Shown piece by piece: positions 7,798 through 16,423 of a stretch of DNA of 64,000 nt. How positions within the stretch are numbered: position 1 is the stretch's first letter; every line of letters starts with the position of its first letter. The notes beneath the pieces were generated by a model. That model was not told the DNA's origin and ran no database searches. It saw nothing but the letters and a program-made list of their open reading frames with translations. The position numbers and the translations under genes were made by a program. This stretch comes from Pseudomonadota bacterium (lineage in GTDB: Bacteria > Pseudomonadota > Gammaproteobacteria > Burkholderiales > SG8-39), in assembly GCA_947455195.1 (NCBI GenBank), contig CANGMI010000004.1:1-64000 (forward strand). Direction: 5' to 3'.

Positions 7798-9819
7798 TCA
7801 GCCAGCCGGCGAGGGCTTGCTGCCGGGAGGGCGCGAGAGGAGCGCGCGCAGGTCGGCGAGCCGGTTCCGCACGTCGGCTGGCTCGACCGGCGCTTCGTTC
7901 TCGGCGAGTTTCATCTCGCGCAGGAAGCGCGACGGTTCTCGCGAACTCATGGCGCGTGCCTGCTTTCGCCGCTTGCACCAGCTGATGTGGAGCGTACGCT
8001 GCGCACGGGTCACCGCCACGTACATGAGTCGGCGTTCGTCCTCGATACGCGCAGTTGCTGCTGGCCCTTCGGTTTCGTCGCCTTCGCGCCCGAGGTGCGG
8101 CAGGATGCCTTCCTCGGCCCCCACGATGAAGACATGCGGAAACTCGAGACCCTTCGATGCATGGATGGTCGACAGGCGCACCGCGTCGGTGTCGGGGTCG
8201 TTCTTGTCGATCATGGCGATGATCGCGGCCTGCTGGGCCACTTCGGCCAGCGTCTTGTCGTCTTCTTCGCTGCGCTTGGCCAGCCAGTCGCGAAAGTCGG
8301 TCACGTTGCGCCAGCGTGCTTCGGCGACGGGCTCAGCATCATTGCCGAACACATGCGGCTTGTAGTCGATGGCCGAGATGATCTCGTCAAGCAGCGGCCC
8401 GGCCGCCTCCTTCGTCGCCCGGTCGCTCATGCGGTTCACGAAATCGGCGAACTCGCGCAGGGTCTCGAGCTGTCGCGGTTGCACCAGCGCGACCAGGCGT
8501 TCGGAGAAGATCGACTCGAACATCGAGGCGTGGCGCTCGGAGGCGAGCTTGCCCAGCGCTTCGAGTGTGGTCGGCCCCACGCCACGGCGCGGCGTCGTGA
8601 CCGCGCGAATGAGGGCCGGGTCGTCGTCCTGGTTGCACAGCAGGCGCATCCAGGCCATCAGGTCGCGGATCTCGGCCCGCTCGAAGAACGAGGTGCCCCC
8701 CGACAGCACGTAGGGGATGCGTTCGCGCCGCAAGGCCTGCTCGAAGATGCGCGCCTGATGATTGCCCCGATAAAGAATGGCGTAGTCCGACCAGCGTCCC
8801 TGGCGCTGGATGCGATGACCCGACATGCGCATGACCACGGTTTCAGCTTCGGCTTCATCGTCGGCGGCCGGAATCACGGTTACCGGGTCGCCTTCGCCGT
8901 GGTCTGACCACAGCGTTTTTGGGTAGAGCTTCGGGTTCGACTCGATGAGCGTGTTGGCGGCACGCAGGATCGCAAGGCTCGAGCGGTAGTTCTGTTCCAG
9001 CATCACCACGCGAAGCTTCGGATAGTCCTCGGGAAGACGTCGGAGGTTGTCGACCGTCGCGCCCCGCCAGGCGTAGATGGCCTGGTCATCGTCGCCCACC
9101 GCCGTGAACGGCGTCTGCTCGCCGACCAGCAGTCGCACCAGCTCGTACTGTCGCACGTTGGTGTCCTGGTATTCGTCGATCAAGAGGTGGCCGCACCGAG
9201 CCTGCCAGCGTGCCCGCAGCGCTTCATCGGCGGCCAGTTGGCGCGCGGGCAGGCCGATGAGGTCATCGAAGTCGACCGCTCGGTAGGCCCGCAAGGTGGC
9301 GTCGTAGTCGCGGTAGACGCGCGCCATGCGATGCGCATCATCGTTCTGGGCCGCGACCAGCGCACTGTCCGGGTCGAGGCCTGCGTTTTTCCATAGGGAG
9401 ATGGTGCTTTGCATGCGACGCAGCAGGGCTGGGTCTGCAGTGGCCACCAGGCCCTGGAGCACGCTGTGGCTGTCATCCGGTCCGAAGATCGAGAACTTCG
9501 TGGGCAGGCCGAAGGCCGCCGCCTCCAGACGCAGCATGCGCAGCCCAAAGGCATGAAAAGTCGACACCGTGAGCGCCGAGGCGACTTCGGGGGGCACGAT
9601 GCGCTTCACCCGCTCGCGCATTTCCTCGGCGGCCTTGTTGGTGAAGGTAATCGCGATGACCTGATCGGCACGGCACTGACCGCTGGCGACAAGATGGGCG
9701 ATCTTCTCGGTGATCACGCGGGTCTTGCCGCTCCCGGCGCCGGCCAGAACGAGGCACGGTCCCTCGGTGTGGCGCACCGCATCGCGTTGCGCCGGATTCA
9801 TCTGCTGGAAGGTACTCAT
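7798..9819 (-). CDS. rep: ATP-dependent DNA helicase Rep (UvrD/Rep superfamily 1)
   Basis: The 673-residue protein has the same length as E. coli Rep, a 3'-5' helicase that clears proteins ahead of the replication fork. Walker A GAGSGKT is at residues 27-33, followed by TFTNKAAEEMRERV (motif Ia), LLIDEYQDTN (motif II), VGDDDQAIYAWRGA (motif III), the YRS motif IV, and STIHASKGLEF and VAVTRAQ near the end. The start at 9819 begins the conserved MNPAQRDAV region; the frame stays open upstream but without similarity. The C-terminus lacks the longer tail found in UvrD and PcrA, which favours Rep. Confidence 0.93.
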   Translation of the reverse strand: MSTFQQMNPAQRDAVRHTEGPCLVLAGAGSGKTRVITEKIAHLVASGQCRADQVIAITFTNKAAEEMRERVKRIVPPEVASALTVSTFHAFGLRMLRLEAAAFGLPTKFSIFGPDDSHSVLQGLVATADPALLRRMQSTISLWKNAGLDPDSALVAAQNDDAHRMARVYRDYDATLRAYRAVDFDDLIGLPARQLAADEALRARWQARCGHLLIDEYQDTNVRQYELVRLLVGEQTPFTAVGDDDQAIYAWRGATVDNLRRLPEDYPKLRVVMLEQNYRSSLAILRAANTLIESNPKLYPKTLWSDHGEGDPVTVIPAADDEAEAETVVMRMSGHRIQRQGRWSDYAILYRGNHQARIFEQALRRERIPYVLSGGTSFFERAEIRDLMAWMRLLCNQDDDPALIRAVTTPRRGVGPTTLEALGKLASERHASMFESIFSERLVALVQPRQLETLREFADFVNRMSDRATKEAAGPLLDEIISAIDYKPHVFGNDAEPVAEARWRNVTDFRDWLAKRSEEDDKTLAEVAQQAAIIAMIDKNDPDTDAVRLSTIHASKGLEFPHVFIVGAEEGILPHLGREGDETEGPAATARIEDERRLMYVAVTRAQRTLHISWCKRRKQARAMSSREPSRFLREMKLAENEAPVEPADVRNRLADLRALLSRPPGSKPSPAG

Positions 9820-9853
9820 GACTCGGGACGTCCGCGGAGGACATCCGCGCGTC

Positions 9854-10936
9854 TCAGGCTGCGCGCGCGATGCGGTCGATCGATTGCGGATCGAGGCCGA
9901 GTTTACCGGCTGCAGCCAGAATGTCACGCCAGGTGTTTGCGTCAATCGGCACGCCGTGGGCGAGGCGGTGGGCACGCTGCTCGCGCTCTGCATCGCCTGC
10001 GAGGCGCAGGTGGTCGACGCCGCCGGCCGGGGGCGACTGGCGAACCCAGTCGATGAAGGCCATGGCCTGCTCGCGCAAGTTGTCGGCAGTGCCGAGCGCG
10101 TGTGGGTCGACCAGAATGGCCAGCATGCCGTTCAGAACCTGCTTCTGTCCCTGATGCGGCTGGTGCCAGGTGTTGCCTCCGGCAAGTGCACCGCCCAGGA
10201 GCTCGCAGATGAGAGCGATGCCCGAGCCCTTGTGTTCGCCCACCGGCAGCAGGGCGCCGTAAGGGGGGATCACGGCAAAGCGCGGGTCGGTCGTCGGTTC
10301 ACCGGCGTTGTCGATCATGAGACCTGCATCGAGTGGCTCGCCCTTGTTGAAGGCGACCCTGGCCTTTCCCTGAGCGATGCCGCTCGTGGCCATGTCGAGC
10401 ATGACCGGTGCCTCAGGCGGGAAGGGTATGCCGACACAGAAGGGGTTGGTCCCGAGGCGTGCATCGCGCCCACCCCAGGGTGCCACGATGGGCCGGGTGA
10501 GCACATTCACGAAGTGAATCGATACGAGGCCCGCGGCAATCGCCTGTTCGGCCCAGTGCCCGATGCGCCCGATGTGGTGCGTGTTGCTCAAGCCGAGAAT
10601 GCAGCTGCCGTGCTGCTTCGCCCGTGCGATCGCCATCTGCATCGCACGCTGGCCAATGGCCTGGCCGTAGCCCCAGTCGCCATCGAGGACGAGCATCGAC
10701 CCCGAGTCGAGTCGCACGATAGGCGCGCGATTGATGCGAAGACCGCCCTCCAGGAGCGACTCGACATAACGCGGAATCATGCCGATCCCATGGGAATCGT
10801 GCCCGGCGAGATTTGCGCCGACCAGATTCCGTGCCACCAGCCCGGCCTCCTCAGGGGAGCTGCCACCGGCAGCCACCAGTGCTTCGATGGCTGCGGTCAG
10901 CGGCGCTGCGGCCAGGCAATGATCGGCTTCATTCAC
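9854..10936 (-). CDS. Ldh2-family NAD(P)-dependent oxidoreductase (malate/L-lactate/ureidoglycolate type)
   Basis: The 360-residue protein has the COG2055 fold, which is unrelated to the Rossmann-type lactate dehydrogenases. Signature segments are HDSHGIG at residues 46-52, the catalytic-type SNTHHIGRIGHW at 117-128, and the late GEHKGSG loop. Family members reduce or oxidise 2-hydroxy acids or cyclic imines, and the sequence does not decide which. Translation appears to start at GTG 10936. It lies 12 bases after the XoxJ-like gene and probably shares its transcript with the PQQ dehydrogenase, so a 2-hydroxy acid derived from alcohol oxidation is a possible substrate. Confidence 0.85.
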   Translation of the reverse strand: MNEADHCLAAAPLTAAIEALVAAGGSSPEEAGLVARNLVGANLAGHDSHGIGMIPRYVESLLEGGLRINRAPIVRLDSGSMLVLDGDWGYGQAIGQRAMQMAIARAKQHGSCILGLSNTHHIGRIGHWAEQAIAAGLVSIHFVNVLTRPIVAPWGGRDARLGTNPFCVGIPFPPEAPVMLDMATSGIAQGKARVAFNKGEPLDAGLMIDNAGEPTTDPRFAVIPPYGALLPVGEHKGSGIALICELLGGALAGGNTWHQPHQGQKQVLNGMLAILVDPHALGTADNLREQAMAFIDWVRQSPPAGGVDHLRLAGDAEREQRAHRLAHGVPIDANTWRDILAAAGKLGLDPQSIDRIARAA

Positions 10937-10948
10937 GGTATTGCGGAC

Positions 10949-11914
10949 CTACTGGGTCGACATTTTCACGACGGCAGGCAATGACAGTTCTGCCTGAATG
11001 GCGGGCTCGACTGGCGCGAGCCAGGTCATGCGAGTGGATTCCGCAATGCGTCTCACCTCCCCTGAATCGCTCAGTGCCACGAGGGCCTGATTGACCTGAT
11101 CGAGGAGGGTCTGGCGGTCAGAGAGGGCGACATAGCCGAGATTGAAACGGGCCGGATGGCGGTAGGCCCCCAGCCGCAGTTTTCCATCGGGGTGTGCCAG
11201 GCGCCAGGTATCGAGGCTGTGCACATCGGTGAGCGTTGCATCGAACTGGCCGCGATTCAGCCCGTCGAGCGGGTCGACGGTGCTTTGCAGTGATACGGTC
11301 TGCTTGAGGTATCGGCCTTCCTGCCAGGTTCTCAGGATGGTCCCGCCCATCGAGCCCGCAACCGTGCCGAGACGCAAGCCCTCGAGGTCTGCAAGGCTCT
11401 CGACCGTGCGTTCGCCGGCCCCGGGGCCGAGGATGACGGCCATGGCCGCCGAATGATAGGGACGGCTTGCCACCAGCGTGCCAAGGGGAATCCAGGGGCG
11501 CTGACGGGGCGGTTTGGCACCACGATAGCCGGGCGTGCGCGCAAATGGCGCGGCCGGTTTGCCCAGTGTGGGTGCGTAGAACGTGTAGCCTGCTGCGATA
11601 TCGCACAGGTTGGCCGAGAGCAGCGCGTTGACGCCAATCACGCCGTCGGATTCACGGTCGTAGTCGTTGTCGTACCAGAACAGAATGAGGTCGCGGTCGA
11701 TGCGGGTTGCAACGGCACGAGCGAGCTGGACGTCAAAGCCGCGCTCGTCGGTCTTGACTTTCCACGAGTAGGGTGGCGTGTCTTCGGGCATGCACACGCG
11801 CAGAGCTTCCCGTGCCTCGACAGCGTGCAACCCCGCCACCATGAAGGTGGCGGCTGCAAGAAGGCGCCCTGCGAGGCGCCGGGATGCGGTGGTGTCTCGC
11901 AGGGCGTATGTCAT
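10949..11914 (-). CDS. XoxJ/MoxJ-like periplasmic protein, quinoprotein dehydrogenase-associated
   Basis: The 321-residue protein has a cleavable signal peptide (hydrophobic run, likely cut near residue 34 after VEA) and a type II periplasmic-binding fold. It begins LRVCMPEDTPPYSW, with further segments typical of the quinoprotein-associated branch (DNDYDRESDGVIGVNA, LCDIAAGYTFY). Homologues next to xoxF or mxaF are thought to help mature or activate the PQQ dehydrogenase. Its ATG at 11914 overlaps the upstream dehydrogenase stop by one base (TGATG), so translation is probably coupled; a GTG at 11917 is an alternative start. Confidence 0.85.
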   Translation of the reverse strand: MTYALRDTTASRRLAGRLLAAATFMVAGLHAVEAREALRVCMPEDTPPYSWKVKTDERGFDVQLARAVATRIDRDLILFWYDNDYDRESDGVIGVNALLSANLCDIAAGYTFYAPTLGKPAAPFARTPGYRGAKPPRQRPWIPLGTLVASRPYHSAAMAVILGPGAGERTVESLADLEGLRLGTVAGSMGGTILRTWQEGRYLKQTVSLQSTVDPLDGLNRGQFDATLTDVHSLDTWRLAHPDGKLRLGAYRHPARFNLGYVALSDRQTLLDQVNQALVALSDSGEVRRIAESTRMTWLAPVEPAIQAELSLPAVVKMSTQ

Positions 11915-13578
11915 CACTGCAGTGCGAACGTCCAGACCGAGCCGCCAGCCGGTACATTGGCCAACCGCTCATCACCGATACGCAGCGCGTACACGCCGCC
12001 CAGACCACTGGCAACGGTTACATACTGCTTGCCGTCCTTTTCCCAGGTGATCGGCTGTCCAACGATGCCCGAGCCGGTCTGGAACTGCCAGAGCTTCTTG
12101 CCGGTGGTGGCGTCATAGGCGAGGAATTCGCCGGTCTGCGCCCCCGTGAACATCACGTTACCCGCGGTGACCATGGTGCCTGCCCAGTTCGGGATCTTGA
12201 AGTCCTGCGCCCACTTGGCCTGGCCGGTCAGCGGATCGATGGCTTTCAGGGTGCCGCGGTTCTCCGGGAAGTTCCACTTGGGCGCCACACCGACGAAGCG
12301 CTGCCCCTTCTTGTACTCCACCTTGATCGGGCTGTAAGTCCAGGCCGCGTTCAGCGTGTTCATGTACAGAAGCTTGGTGATCGGGCTGTACGACATCGGG
12401 AACCAGTTCTTGCCACCGATGGCAGCCGGACTCACTTCCCAGCCAGGCTTGCCTTCGCGCAGCATCTTGGTCTGAGCCGATTCGATCGGGCGACCGGTCT
12501 TCATGTCGATGCCATCAGCCCAGGTCACCTTCACGAACGGCTGCCCGGAGATCAACTGGCCGTTCGTGCGGTCGATCGTGTAGAGGAAGCCATTGCGGTC
12601 AGCGTGCATCAGCACCTTGCGGATCTTGCCATCGACCGGGTGGTCGGCCAGCACCATCTCGTTGATGCCGTCGTAGTCGTAGGGGTCGTTCGGCGTGAAC
12701 TGATAGTGCCAGACTCGCTCACCGGTCTTCGGACGCAGCGCGATCACGCTGTTGGTGAAGAGGTTGTCGCCAGGACGACCGGCGGCATCCCAGGGGGCCG
12801 GGTTGCCGGTACCCCAGTAGACGAGGTCGAGTTCAGGGTCGTAGGAGCCCGTAACCCAGCCGGAACCGCCGCCGTGCGAGGCCGAGTCGCCGGTCCAGGT
12901 GTCGCCGCCCGGCTCCCCGGGAAGCGCCGTGTTGTAGTGCTTCCAAAGGGCCTTGCCTGTGGTCAGATCGAAACCCTCGATCATGCCGCGGATGCCGTAT
13001 TCGGCACCCGAGGTGGCCACGATGACGGAGCCATTGGCGATGAGCGGTGCGCCGGTGTAGGAGAAGCCATCGGTATAGTCGACCGACTTGGTCTTCCAGA
13101 CCTCCTTGCCGGTCTTGGCGTCGAGGGCCAGCACCTGCCCGTCGAGCGTCGCACGCACGACCTTGCCATCGGCAATGGCTGCGCCCCGGTTCACCACACC
13201 GCAGCAGACGACGCGCAGCACGTCGTTTTCGAATTCGAGGTCATGCTTCCAGACCTGCTTGCCGGTGAGGGCATCGATGGCAAAGGTCTGGCGCGAGGTC
13301 GTCATGAAGATGACGCCATCCTTGACGATGGCCTGCGCCTCGTCACCATTGAGGTTGTTGGTGCTGAAATTCCAGATCGGGGTCAGACGCTTGATGGTGC
13401 CCGGATTGATCTGCTTCAAGGGGCTGAAACGTTGCTGGTTGTAGCCCATGCCATAGGTGAGGACGTCACCTGGGGTCTTGTGGTCGTTGACCAGATCCTG
13501 AGCTGACTGGGCGAGTGCTGCAGTGCCCCCCAGGGCTGCGGCGACCACCAGGGCTGCACGCGCGACTTTGAGTTTCAT
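11914..13578 (-). CDS. PQQ-dependent alcohol dehydrogenase, lanthanide (XoxF/ExaF-like) type
   Basis: The 554-residue quinoprotein starts at ATG 13578 behind a strong GGAGG and has a signal peptide (residues 1-24, cut after ALAQ or nearby). The eight-bladed propeller is recognised by repeated tryptophan-docking motifs (TGKQVWKHD, TGKEVWKT, TGERVWHY). PQQ-site features are the vicinal disulfide Cys125-Cys126, Glu193 in SGAEYG, Asn259 in WGTGNP and the catalytic Asp301. Asp303, two residues later (PYDYDG), is the extra acidic ligand that marks lanthanide-dependent enzymes; calcium MxaF enzymes have Ala there. It oxidises primary alcohols in the periplasm and passes electrons to a c-type cytochrome. 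No cytochrome gene (xoxG) or pqq gene is nearby. Methanol versus longer alcohols cannot be decided. Confidence 0.9.
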   Translation of the reverse strand: MKLKVARAALVVAAALGGTAALAQSAQDLVNDHKTPGDVLTYGMGYNQQRFSPLKQINPGTIKRLTPIWNFSTNNLNGDEAQAIVKDGVIFMTTSRQTFAIDALTGKQVWKHDLEFENDVLRVVCCGVVNRGAAIADGKVVRATLDGQVLALDAKTGKEVWKTKSVDYTDGFSYTGAPLIANGSVIVATSGAEYGIRGMIEGFDLTTGKALWKHYNTALPGEPGGDTWTGDSASHGGGSGWVTGSYDPELDLVYWGTGNPAPWDAAGRPGDNLFTNSVIALRPKTGERVWHYQFTPNDPYDYDGINEMVLADHPVDGKIRKVLMHADRNGFLYTIDRTNGQLISGQPFVKVTWADGIDMKTGRPIESAQTKMLREGKPGWEVSPAAIGGKNWFPMSYSPITKLLYMNTLNAAWTYSPIKVEYKKGQRFVGVAPKWNFPENRGTLKAIDPLTGQAKWAQDFKIPNWAGTMVTAGNVMFTGAQTGEFLAYDATTGKKLWQFQTGSGIVGQPITWEKDGKQYVTVASGLGGVYALRIGDERLANVPAGGSVWTFALQ

Positions 13579-13934
13579 ATCCCCTCCTAGATATTGTTTT
13601 GTTCGCCAACACGAGCGAGTCGTGGCGGCGACGGTTTCGCTCCTCGGCACGATCACACGGCGCCGACGAGATCAGTACAGTAAGCCCTGCCGGGGATATG
13701 TGCAAACCCCATGGGTCAAGGGTTGGGCAGATGGACGACCCGTGCGGGCGCGAGAGCGACCGCTGTGCGCGCGACGCCCTTGTCGGTGTGTGCAGCCAGA
13801 GGCGCGCTTGACGCATAATGCGGGCAGGTGAATGGCACGTCAGGCGTGGCATTGATTCTGCAAGGCTATCGATGATGGATGGCGCCGCTCGAGCGCTGTC
13901 GAATTGCCCGCATGCGGGCTTCGAGGGGGACACA
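13579..13934. other. Divergent intergenic region between the PQQ dehydrogenase and hydrolase genes
   Basis: It holds the GGAGG ribosome site of the dehydrogenase (about 13585-13589) and, if the hydrolase starts at TTG 13935, a GAGGGGG site at 13922-13928. No convincing -35/-10 pair or sigma-54 site was found. An in-frame ATG at 13872 would shorten the gap if it is the true hydrolase start. Confidence 0.5.
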
Positions 13935-14717
13935 TTGACTCATAGACAATCCAGGCTGCAGGTGCGCGACGTGGGTATCAACATCCGCCGCACGGGGGCC
14001 GGCCGGCCACTGCTCTTTCTGCATGGCGCCGGTGGCGTCATGACATGGATGCCGTTCTTCGACGCGCTGGGCGAGCACCGCGAGGTCATCGTGCCGGACC
14101 ACCCCGGCTTCGGGCTCTCGGATGAGGGCCGCTGGATCGGGAGCATCGGGGATCTCGCGCTGTTCTACCTTGATCTCATCGAGGAACTCGACCTGCGTGA
14201 TTTCGATCTGGTCGGAAACTCGCTCGGCGGGTGGCTTGCGGCCGAGATCGCCATTCGCAACCTCTCGCGCATTCGATCGCTCACGCTCATCTCGCCGGCA
14301 GGGATCCGCATTCGCGGAATTCCGTGTGGCGACAACTTCATCTGGTCGGCTGAGGAGCAGGTACGCAACGTCTACCACGATCAGGCCTTTGCCGATCGCA
14401 TACTCGGGCAGACGCTTGATCCCGAGCAGGTCACCATATCGCTGCGTAACCGGTTTGCGTCCACGCGCTTTGGCTGGCAGCCGCGCTGGTTCAACCCGGA
14501 TCTGGAGAAGTGGTTGCACCGCATCAAGGTGCCGGCACAGGTGATCTGGGGCGAGGATGACAAGTTGCTGCCCGCCGCCTGGGCATCGCGCTGGAAAGAT
14601 TGCCTGCCCGATGCGCGCGTGGCACTGCTGCCGCGCTGCGGACACTTGCCCCACGTCGAACTGGCCGATCAGACCGCTCGCATCGTCACCGAATTCCTGA
14701 AAGGGGTTGCAGCATGA
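13935..14717 (+). CDS. Alpha/beta-fold hydrolase, MhpC-like
   Basis: The chosen frame gives 260 residues. The catalytic triad is visible: nucleophile Ser96 in GNSLGG, Asp209 in WGEDD and His237 in CGHLPHVE. The oxyanion region LFLHGAGG is near residue 28. The pattern matches the group containing meta-cleavage product hydrolases (MhpC, BphD) and related esterases. The start is uncertain: TTG at 13935 has a strong GAGGGGG six bases upstream and leaves a short normal N-terminus, while ATG at 13872 would add 21 residues. The stop overlaps the next start (ATGA), so it is translationally coupled with the LLM monooxygenase. Together they suggest oxygenation followed by hydrolysis of an organic acid or ester; the substrate is not known. 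Confidence 0.85.
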   Translation: MTHRQSRLQVRDVGINIRRTGAGRPLLFLHGAGGVMTWMPFFDALGEHREVIVPDHPGFGLSDEGRWIGSIGDLALFYLDLIEELDLRDFDLVGNSLGGWLAAEIAIRNLSRIRSLTLISPAGIRIRGIPCGDNFIWSAEEQVRNVYHDQAFADRILGQTLDPEQVTISLRNRFASTRFGWQPRWFNPDLEKWLHRIKVPAQVIWGEDDKLLPAAWASRWKDCLPDARVALLPRCGHLPHVELADQTARIVTEFLKGVAA

Positions 14718-15856
14718 AGTTCGTCGCCTTTCATCTGATGCCCTACCGTCCGCTCGATCTGGTCGAGGCGGCCAAGCATCGTTCAGCCTGGGTCGTGTTG
14801 CCCAATTCGCTCTACGACCCGGAGAAGGGCGCAGACGAGTACGAGAGCCACATCTCCTCGCTGGTCTATGCCGAGGAACTCGGCTTTGATGGCATCGCCG
14901 TGAACGAGCATCACCAGACGGCGTACGGCATCATGCCGGCGCCCAATCTGATTGCCTCGGCGCTGATCCAGCGCACCAAGCGCGTGAAGATCGCGATCAT
15001 CGGCCGGGCTCTGCCGCTGGTGAACAATCCGCTCTACATTGCCGAGGAAACGGCGATGCTCGACAACATGTCGCGCGGGCGCATCATCCAGGGCTTCGTG
15101 CGTGGCATTGGTGCCGAGTATCACTCGTCCGGTACCAACCCCTTCTACTCGCATGACCGCTTCCACGAGGCCCATGACCTGATCATCCGTGCCTGGAGCG
15201 AAGCGGGTCCGTTCGAGTTCGAGGGCGATCACTACAATTTCAAGTACGTGAATGTCTGGCCTCGCACCTACCAGCGTCCGCATCCGCCGATCTGGATTCC
15301 CTCGCAGGGGTCCAGTGAAACCGTGGCGTGGGCGGCTGATCCTTCGCGCAAGTACCCGTTTCTGGTGACTTTCGCAGCGGCAGATGCGGTCACGCGCTAC
15401 CTGACTGCCTATCGCGAGCAAGCGAAGCAGTTCGGCTATGAGGCCGGTGGCGATCAACTCGGCTGGGCCGCGCCGATCTACGTCGCCGAGACCGACGAGC
15501 AGGCGGTGGCCGAGGCAGGCGAGGCCGCCGAGCGGTTGTTCAACAACTTCCTGCGCATGACCTGGGAGATGCTGATTCCCCCTGGCTACATGTCCATGCC
15601 CTCGATGCAGAACTTCGTGAAGATGCGGGCGGCGCTGGGCAGTCAGCCCAAGCGCAGTGCCGAAGAGCTCATCTCGAGCGGGACAGCGCTCATCGGCAGT
15701 CCGGCAACCGTGCGTCGCAAGATCCAGGAAATGCGCGATCGCACCGGCTTTGACATTCTCGTGTCGATGCTTCAGTTCGGTACGCTGAACGATGAACTGA
15801 CTCGCCGCAGCATGGCGCTCTTCGCGAGCGAGGTGATGCCGCACTTCCGGACCTGA
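14714..15856 (+). CDS. LLM-class flavin-dependent monooxygenase (bacterial luciferase-like)
   Basis: The 380-residue TIM-barrel protein belongs to the luciferase-like family, which uses reduced FMN supplied by a separate reductase. Typical segments are ELGFDGIAVNEHHQTAYGI, AEETAMLDNMSRGRIIQGFVRG, the WPRTYQRPHPPIWIPSQGS segment that shapes the flavin site, and the late IGSPATVRRKI. It starts at ATG 14714 and overlaps the upstream hydrolase by 4 bases. No flavin reductase gene is nearby. The substrate is unknown; long-chain, aromatic or heterocyclic compounds are all possible in this family. Confidence 0.88.
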   Translation: MKFVAFHLMPYRPLDLVEAAKHRSAWVVLPNSLYDPEKGADEYESHISSLVYAEELGFDGIAVNEHHQTAYGIMPAPNLIASALIQRTKRVKIAIIGRALPLVNNPLYIAEETAMLDNMSRGRIIQGFVRGIGAEYHSSGTNPFYSHDRFHEAHDLIIRAWSEAGPFEFEGDHYNFKYVNVWPRTYQRPHPPIWIPSQGSSETVAWAADPSRKYPFLVTFAAADAVTRYLTAYREQAKQFGYEAGGDQLGWAAPIYVAETDEQAVAEAGEAAERLFNNFLRMTWEMLIPPGYMSMPSMQNFVKMRAALGSQPKRSAEELISSGTALIGSPATVRRKIQEMRDRTGFDILVSMLQFGTLNDELTRRSMALFASEVMPHFRT

Positions 15857-15866
15857 TCCGTTCCCC

Positions 15867-15896
15867 GGCGGCGACGACCTTCAGGTCGTTGCTGCC
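15867..15896 (+). terminator. Strong hairpin between convergent genes, possible terminator
   Basis: The arms at 15867-15879 and 15884-15896 form 13 continuous pairs in plus-strand RNA (two are G-U) around the tetraloop UUCA. On the minus strand two pairs become A-C mismatches, so the plus-strand transcript is favoured. No U-tract follows, so it may protect the 3' end or act with Rho. Confidence 0.45.
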
Positions 15897-15936
15897 TGCC
15901 GATTGACGGGTGCCCGGGATTGGCGTTTCCCGGTGC

Positions 15937-16422
15937 TCAAAGCGGAATGGCGAGGAGCGTGTCGATGGCTTTCGAATCGAAGACCACGAGGCGTTCGGCA
16001 AACCGCGCCGTGCCATCGGTGATCACCACGCGGTCGCGGTATTGCCCGGTCGAGAAGATCGATGAGATGCCATCGTGCTCCATGGTGCGGATCACCATGT
16101 AGTTGGTGCGTACGTCGAGAGCGCCGTCCGACTCGCCGATGATCTGAACCCCCGACAGGATGTGCCGGTAGCAGTGGGGCTCGTACACGTTGGCGATGCG
16201 CAGCGACGTGACACGGTCACGCAACTGGGCGGGTCCGCGACAGTGAACCACCGACAGGGGCAGGCCGCGATCCAGATTGAATCGCGATGCGATCCGGTAA
16301 TTGCCCTCGGTGGTCAGCAGTTCGGCCAGCGCTTCCAGACGATCCTCATCGATCCTGCGTGCCCACTCGTGGAGCAGGTCTTCGACCCGATGCCTGACAC
16401 TCTCGCTTGCAGCGCCCATCAT
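15937..16422 (-). CDS. Aromatic-ring-hydroxylating dioxygenase, small (beta) subunit
   Basis: The 161-residue protein has the cone-shaped NTF2/SnoaL-like fold of ring-hydroxylating oxygenase beta subunits. It shows the usual N-terminal helix (LLHEWARRIDEDRLEALAELL), ANVYEPHCYRHILSGVQI in the middle and VRTNYMVIRTMEHD near the end. It has no cofactor; its role is to stabilise the alpha3beta3 oxygenase. It starts one base after the alpha-subunit gene ends, in the same direction, which supports a functional pair. Confidence 0.88.
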   Translation of the reverse strand: MMGAASESVRHRVEDLLHEWARRIDEDRLEALAELLTTEGNYRIASRFNLDRGLPLSVVHCRGPAQLRDRVTSLRIANVYEPHCYRHILSGVQIIGESDGALDVRTNYMVIRTMEHDGISSIFSTGQYRDRVVITDGTARFAERLVVFDSKAIDTLLAIPL

Positions 16423-16423
16423 C

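Noticed and set aside
11884-13506. Antisense open frame across the PQQ dehydrogenase (540 codons)
   Set aside because: No recognisable domain or start site; the opposite strand encodes a complete quinoprotein.
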